Shown: in pieces, positions 59,116 through 64,000 of the stretch
How positions within the stretch are numbered: position 1 is the stretch's first letter
Layout of the letters: the number at the start of each line of letters is the position of its first letter
Assembly (NCBI GenBank): GCA_003339415.1
Contig: PDHQ01000005.1
Coordinates: forward strand, 321,621-385,620
Reading direction: 5' to 3'
Origin: Ophiocordyceps camponoti-saundersi (nom. inval.)
Taxonomy: Eukaryota > Ascomycota > Sordariomycetes > Hypocreales > Ophiocordycipitaceae
Length of the DNA stretch: 64,000 bases
Notes under the pieces: generated by a model
Told to the model about the DNA's origin: nothing
The model's database searches: none
Seen by the model: only the letters and a program-made list of their open reading frames with translations
Program-made: the position numbers and the translations under genes

Positions 59116-60114
59116 GTGAAGCTATGAATTGCCCGGAAGGGGGTGGCGTCTTGGTGTCAAGTGAGAGACGGGCGGTATCTTGCCGCCGCGTTTCTCCTTC
59201 TTTTCTCATTAATCTATGGCGTTATGTCGCCGCGCCTCCTGAGCCTTGAGGGAAGCTATAAGCAATTATGCTTCAACGCCAATCTCTACTATTTCCCTAT
59301 AGTGTCATGGAGGCGTTGTATCTAGAGGAGGGCTGAGGCCTGAGATGTATTCGAGCTTATTCAATACGGAGTTTTCGGATGCGAGAAAAATATCCCATTG
59401 GGAGGGCCATGATTTGAATCTGGAATCCATCATCGCCAATTCGATTCTCGCTTCAGGATGCGGCACGTTTCGTTTGCGTTGGAAGCCAGGGCTAGCCTTA
59501 ACGGATCTCCCCGACGACCCCTTTTGGCTGACTGGACCAGACAAGTCCGGCTTTCGCATTCCCGTCTACTCTAGCGTCCATCGGCGTTGACCGTAGTTGC
59601 AGTTTGCGGCGGCTAGTGCGAGACTATCACCGCTGTATAGTCCAGATAGAAGAGCACCACGGGACGAGCGTTTGATTCTCCACGCCCCTTGTTGCGACAT
59701 GGATTCCTAAAACCTCAAACGAAGATGAGGAATCGAAAGGGGCAGTTGTTCGCGCATGAGCATGTCGACGATGGGTATCATGACGAGGAGCGAGTCAGGT
59801 TGAGATGAGAAAAGACAAGGCCGCAGCGCGGTGGGCAGATCCGATCCATCCTTCCACCCGTACATACTTTTCAAGGCGATTGCGTGTGAAGGTGTTGTGC
59901 TAGATGGAGCTGTACGTACATACAACTCATGTGTGTGTGTCATGGGTTTTGCGACGAAGCAGCCGAGTCGATTGCCGAGCAGGTCAATGCATAGAGATGC
60001 ATGCCAAGAAACTTGGCTTTGATTCTTTCTTCCCTTTTTGGGAAGTACGGGTCTTTTTGTCTTCGTCTGCGGTAGAGGGTTTGTGGGTATCGTCATATAT
60101 CTATCCATGGCACT
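59116..60114. other. Convergent 1.0-kb region, Gly/Asn-rich gene/RNase P subunit
   Basis: No gene is supported. Two overlapping frames of 81-84 codons (59305-59590) on opposite strands have no domain. No long repeat. Confidence 0.55.
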
Positions 60115-61005
60115 TCATGGTTCGGTATTCTCCGAAGCAGCGGCGCGGGCAGCCATCTTCATTTTCTTGGCTTGCCGCTTGCTCATGGGCTGAGCATCTG
60201 CGACTTTTCGCTTCTGGCTTGTTGTGGCGGTGGTATCGCGGTCAGACGTGTCGGCTGTCTCGGCTTCGCGAGAGGCGACTTGGACGACGTCGACGATGCC
60301 TCGAAAACCGCGCCTCTTGATGGCTTCGTTGACGACGATGCTCCTGGGTATGGATCGAAGACCATCAAGTCCCTTTTCGTTTGCCAGGCCCCAGACGCTC
60401 AAGAGGTTGACGACGTCAGCGGGGGCGCGAAGGGCCAGGGCGGAGTTGGCCTCGCTGCTGACGACGAAGCCCCGACCGCGGGTGGCGCGTATGAGGCTGG
60501 AGAGGTTGGCAATGAAGTTGGCGCGACCGCGAGAATCGGCAGCCAAAAGCTGGGCGTAGCAGAGCTCAAAACGGACACCGCGAGATACGGCGGCCATGCA
60601 AGGTTTAGGCCGGAAATGAAAAGGAAAATGGGTCGTCAAGTCGAGGGAGATGAGAGGAACGTCTAGGCTGAGGCAGGCATTTTGAAAGGCTTTTTCCGTC
60701 AGCGGGCGGATGGAGATGAGGTCGTAGACGGCGGCCAAGGCCGGCAGTCTGTAGTTGGAGGCGGCGGGATCGGCGAGTAGCAGCGTGGCCCTGCGGAGAA
60801 CGCGGAGCCTTCCGGAGGCGGGACCGGAGTCGGAGTCGGGGAGGGGTGGGAAGGGCGGCGGCGCGGGCTTGGCGGGGAGAGGAAGTTCGAGGCTGTGGTT
60901 GAGGGCGACGGCGGCGTAGCCGAGCGAGGCGGCGAAGGAGAGCGTCTGAGAGAGGTGGTCCGGCGGGGTAGTCGGGGACCAGGGAAGGTTGAGGTCGTAG
61001 AGCAT
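60115..61005 (-). CDS. RPP1: RNase P/MRP subunit p30 (Rpp1/Rpp30)
   Basis: A single exon encodes 296 aa. The start is MLYDLNLPWSP, matching the family N-terminus. A TIM-barrel-like PHP-related fold follows with LGYAAVALNHSLE, LLLADPAASNYRLPALAAVYDLISIRPLTEKAFQ, ISLDLTTHFPF, RGVRFELCYAQLL and the RGRGFVVSSEANSALALRAPADVVNL segment. The C-terminus is a Lys/Arg-rich tail with likely nuclear localisation sequences (KRKVADAQPMSKRQAKKMKM). Rpp30 is a protein subunit of nuclear RNase P and RNase MRP, which process tRNA 5' leaders and pre-rRNA. The promoter region before it has a GGGGATA tandem repeat. Confidence 0.94.
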   Translation of the reverse strand: MLYDLNLPWSPTTPPDHLSQTLSFAASLGYAAVALNHSLELPLPAKPAPPPFPPLPDSDSGPASGRLRVLRRATLLLADPAASNYRLPALAAVYDLISIRPLTEKAFQNACLSLDVPLISLDLTTHFPFHFRPKPCMAAVSRGVRFELCYAQLLAADSRGRANFIANLSSLIRATRGRGFVVSSEANSALALRAPADVVNLLSVWGLANEKGLDGLRSIPRSIVVNEAIKRRGFRGIVDVVQVASREAETADTSDRDTTATTSQKRKVADAQPMSKRQAKKMKMAARAAASENTEP

Positions 61006-61804
61006 GACCCTATGCTATAGCCCTATGGGAAGGTTTCTCTGTAGAGATGGGTTATAGGGGATAGGGGATAGGGAATAGGGGATACGGACGACGACGACGA
61101 CGACGATGATGCCGCGGATTGTGTGAATGGAGAAGATGGGAAAATAGGAAAGTGCGTCTTTGTCCGCACGGCCCGCGCGGAGAACAGAACTTTGTTTTAA
61201 GTGGGGTCGTCCACATGAAAGTATCCTAGACCTCGTCCTCCCCCCGTTCATGCTGGTCCCTGCTGGTGCCTGGCGCGCTCATCTCCCGTACCGGATACAC
61301 GCAGTACGGCTACTACTATGCGGGCGTGTAGAAATACATATGGCGTCAGTCGCACGCCCGGACTACAGCGTCCACCGCTTCCTCCGCCAGACAAGCACAA
61401 ACCCTCCCCTCTTTCTTTTCGTCATCCCCAAGTCTAACCAACCCTTGTCTTTCTCTCTCTCTCTCTCTCCCTCTCTTTCTCGGACGCTCTCTCAACCTTC
61501 ACCTATCCCATCGAGTCAATCGCAAGCCCTGAAAGGACGGCCACGGTAAATAATCGTCCTGTTATTCTCCTCCTCTTCGAGCACTCTCGCAAGACAGTGA
61601 TTCTTACCCGATTCCCTCGGCCTCGAAAAAAACACATCAACAAAGCTTACATACGTGCATACACATACATACAAACACATCCATACGGGACGAAATTCAG
61701 GGTCCTTCTTTGTTTCATTTCACCCCCCTCTCCTCTCTCTCCCCCATCCTCCTTCTCGTTAAAGGCCCGCAGATATCCTTCTCCTCCTTTCCCCCTCGTC
61801 CGTC
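61006..61804. other. Divergent promoter region, RNase P subunit/zinc ribbon
   Basis: About 800 bp with the ATAGGGG tandem repeat (61052-61084), a (GAC)n run and, near the zinc-ribbon gene, a pyrimidine-rich leader. No gene was found. Confidence 0.6.
61052..61084 (+). repeat. ATAGGGG-type tandem repeat
   Basis: Four to five copies of an ATAGGG(G) unit lie 50-80 bp upstream of the RNase P p30 start codon. They have four G-runs and could form a G-quadruplex. Confidence 0.8.
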
Positions 61805-62173
61805 ATGTTCTTCTTCTTCTTTTGCGGCGAGCATAACTTCCGCAAGGATGTCCGCGGATACGAGGGCATCGTCTGTCAGTGCCACCACTGCGGCAATATG
61901 GCCGGCCACGTCATCAAGAGCTGGCCCTGGTTCACCATCTGCTTCATTGTATACTTGAATCTACCCCACCCTCTATCCTCTCCTTTACTCACCTGACTGA
62001 CGTTGAGATAGCCTGTCCTCCCCTTCACTATCAAGGGCTACACCGACGTCACCTGTAATATCTGCAACTTCAGCCAACCGCTCGAGACCCGGCCCGATGT
62101 CGTCGCTATGGCCCAAGATGGCCGTCCGCCACAGTACACCTCCGAGCCTCCGTCTCACCAATCGTATGCCTAG
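61805..62173 (+). CDS. Small zinc-ribbon protein
   Basis: Two exons (61805-61948, 62012-62173) encode 101 aa. The N-terminus is Phe-rich. Two CxxC knuckles (CHHC and CNIC) about 40 residues apart form a zinc ribbon, and between them a hydrophobic stretch (WPWFTICFIPVLPFTI) could enter a membrane. The layout recalls LITAF-like and other membrane-embedded zinc-ribbon proteins of fungi. The C-terminus is polar. Function is unknown; a role at endosomal or ER membranes is inference. The 63-bp intron interrupts the hydrophobic stretch. The mRNA leader is long and pyrimidine-rich. Confidence 0.85.
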
Positions 62174-62617
62174 CTCGCTGCTCTGAGGACTTCATTATTC
62201 TTGTTACGGCGTTGGTGGATGCATTTTTTTGCCCTTCATATCAGGCCCTCAAAATCTATCTTCATCCTCACCCCAACTACAGTCACATCCAACTTTGCTT
62301 CTTCCTCTGGACATTCGAGTCTCACCAATTTCATCCCTCCACAATTTCACCTTCACCATATTGGAAAGGGTACAGACAGCAGAAATAAAAAGAGAACCCC
62401 GCCTGCGCTCTGAAGCCGCAGCGCATTGCTCTTTGGCTCCAATACCCGGACTCTCTTGTACCCATGTGTTGGCCTCATCTGCTTGCTTCGTGGTGAGACG
62501 TGCGTGAGAGGATAAACCACACACGCTAGTAACGCCTGCCAATTGCAATTCGCAAACGGATGCAAGACAATGCCCGATGAGCACCGGAAACATAGCACCC
62601 ACATCGGGTTCAGGTCA
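62174..62617. other. Convergent 3' region, zinc ribbon/ATG26-like
   Basis: 444 bp of untranslated sequence. I see no feature apart from T- and C-rich stretches. Confidence 0.6.
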
Positions 62618-64000
62618 TCATGTGCCGTCTCCAACTCCGACGTAGCCCCCCTTTCCACCGTCGCCCATCCGCAGGCTCTCCTCCATCGCAGCCCGAAGCT
62701 CTTCTTCCTCGTCCGAGCCTCCGTGCCGTCCGCCTCCTTTTGCCTTTCGCAGCCGCCGCTGAATTTCCTCTTCCGCCAAGCTCTGCTTCTTGATGAAGTC
62801 AAGCACCATGTCCTCCTCCGACCGCTGGGCCGCCGCCGCCTGCTGCGACTCCTCCAGTGAGGCTGCCATAGCCCGTTGCAGCGCCGCTTCTTCCGCTTCG
62901 TCATCGTAATCGTCGTCGTCGCCTGCGTCCTGACCGAGGCTTCTTCGGACGGCTTTCTCGATGAGCTCCTGATACTCCTCATCCGTCATCCTCCATTGCT
63001 CAATCTCCGACGCGTCTTCCTGCGGCATCTTTCCCCCCTTCTCTTCCTTCTTTCCCCTCGAGGCCGGAATGGGCTCCAGCAGCCCCCCCTGTTGTCGCAT
63101 CGCCAGTACACTCTTACGAATAGCAGCTTCAATCGACGCATCTTCCTGAGCGTTTCCCCGCGACGTCTCCTGCACGGAAAGCCGAATGGCTCTTTCATAC
63201 TCTGCTTCATCGGAGCAGAGGCCGGGGCCGCCGCTTGATGTTGGTACTGGCTCCGTTGTTCTCCCTTTCTTCAGCTGTTTCCTCCGAGCTTTCTGCTCCA
63301 TCATATCCGCGAGAGAATGACAAGGACGCCTCTGACTCACATTGCCATCCTGGCGTTCTTCGTCTGGAGCATCCTGCTGTAATTCCTCGCTCGCCGCTGC
63401 TATCCTGACCTTGTGCTTTCTTGCGTAGAATTTCTGAAAGTCGGCACTCAAAGCATTCCACTGCCTGACCATCTCGTCCTTCTCTCCAGCGGTTGCCTGC
63501 ATCGCGGCTCGCTGGCCTTGAAGAACCCGGGACGTCATGATATAGTTCTGCACGCTCTTGGAAAACAACTTGGAAACTTCAGCATGAACGCCCTGCATTG
63601 TGTATCCAGGAACTCCCCAGAATCCTGGCCTCATGTTAGTCTCGCGTCGTTTCTCAGCGGTTCTAGCCAACTTACCAGCAGCGGGCTTCGTGATCAAGCC
63701 CCCTATGCCCTTCCCAAAGCCCTTGATCAAGCCGCTGGCCCCCTCCCTTTCGGCTCCCCGCATGGGTTGAGTCACGAGCCCCGAAATGCCGTCGAAGAGC
63801 CCCATCCCTAGTTCTTTACTCGCGACTCTGATACCGCTACTCAGATCCGTCACCTTTTCTATAGGCCTGACGGTGTCGTCATTGTACAGCCGCGGAACGT
63901 TTCTGAACCCCTTAGCTAGGCCGAGACAGAAGTTCATGGGCGACTTGACGCCGGTGGACACGACACGACCGACGCCTCTTCCAGCGTCAACGGCCGTTTC
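62618..64000 (-). CDS. ATG26-like glycosyltransferase family protein, C-terminal part, five UIMs (partial)
   Basis: The gene runs off the right edge, so only the C-terminal 443 aa are seen, in exons 64000-63676 and 63624-62618. The 51-bp intron between them is stop-free; removing it gives KPAAGFWGVPGYTMQG. The conserved segment (LAKGFRNVPRLYNDDTVRP, SGLIKGFGKGIGGL, FWGVPGYTM) is the hallmark of the C-terminal extension of filamentous-fungal UDP-glucose:sterol glycosyltransferase relatives; the catalytic domain must lie upstream, outside the window. The last 250 residues have five ubiquitin-interacting motifs, for example YERAIRLSVQE, LQRAMAASLEES and ELRAAMEESLRMG, suggesting ubiquitin binding. 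Assignment rests on the C-terminal region only and the enzyme activity is inferred. The stop at 62618 follows GVGDGT. Confidence 0.8.
   Translation of the reverse strand, partial: ETAVDAGRGVGRVVSTGVKSPMNFCLGLAKGFRNVPRLYNDDTVRPIEKVTDLSSGIRVASKELGMGLFDGISGLVTQPMRGAEREGASGLIKGFGKGIGGLITKPAAGKLARTAEKRRETNMRPGFWGVPGYTMQGVHAEVSKLFSKSVQNYIMTSRVLQGQRAAMQATAGEKDEMVRQWNALSADFQKFYARKHKVRIAAASEELQQDAPDEERQDGNVSQRRPCHSLADMMEQKARRKQLKKGRTTEPVPTSSGGPGLCSDEAEYERAIRLSVQETSRGNAQEDASIEAAIRKSVLAMRQQGGLLEPIPASRGKKEEKGGKMPQEDASEIEQWRMTDEEYQELIEKAVRRSLGQDAGDDDDYDDEAEEAALQRAMAASLEESQQAAAAQRSEEDMVLDFIKKQSLAEEEIQRRLRKAKGGGRHGGSDEEEELRAAMEESLRMGDGGKGGYVGVGDGT

Overview
The window is nuclear DNA of a filamentous ascomycete. 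The genes carry short GT-AG introns (51 to 137 bp) with CTRAC-like branch points, coding sequence is GC-rich, and the gene set is typical of Pezizomycotina (COP9 signalosome subunit 7, a SepG/Rng2-type IQGAP, Rax1, choline sulfatase, an ATG26-like protein). Protein flavour suggests Sordariomycetes, probably Hypocreales; this is inference and I do not name a genus. It is a scaffold fragment: there is a 10-base N gap at 38641-38650 and the last gene runs off the right edge.

I support 22 protein-coding genes, with exon boundaries rebuilt by hand so that reading frame and family alignment agree. From left to right: G1 cyclin (+, 1834-3037), secreted amidase (+, 6452-8376), RPS2 (-, 9124-10023), mitochondrial-type sulfurtransferase (-, 10488-11546), APC11 (+, 12137-12621), CHK1 (-, 12865-14596), UBE2C/Ubc11-type E2 (+, 16087-16744), RPL31 (-, 17096-17599), Rax1-like RGS protein (+, 18404-19675), CSN7 (-, 20340-21210), Ccc2-like copper ATPase (+, 22832-26386), PLOD-like putative glycosyltransferase (-, 28188-29897), TPT-family transporter (+, 34397-35613), DUF155/Rmd8-like protein (-, 39482-41484), IQGAP (+, 42686-47698), choline sulfatase (+, 50072-51885), MED8 (+, 52677-53547), DUF1295 membrane protein (-, 54000-55191), Gly/Asn-rich secreted protein (+, 57436-59115), RNase P p30 (-, 60115-61005), small zinc-ribbon protein (+, 61805-62173) and the C-terminal part of an ATG26-like protein with five UIMs (-, 62618-64000).

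The left 21 kb is rich in cell-cycle and ubiquitin functions: a G1 cyclin, the APC/C RING subunit, the checkpoint kinase CHK1, the E2 of the APC/C and a subunit of the COP9 signalosome. APC11 and its likely E2 lie only 3.5 kb apart. The rest is a mixture of housekeeping, metal transport, Golgi or membrane, sulfur-scavenging and cytokinesis genes, with no sign of a biosynthetic cluster, transposon, tRNA, rRNA or CRISPR array.

The intergenic DNA is unusual. It is full of long C/G homopolymers, (TACC)n and (TACA)n microsatellites, CCTAGG-centred palindromes and about a dozen exact copies of the 9-mer GTACGGATA, all outside genes. Neighbouring genes alternate strand in 17 of 21 junctions. The best novelty candidates are the dispersed intergenic motif system and the secreted Gly/Asn-rich protein at 57.4-59.1 kb.
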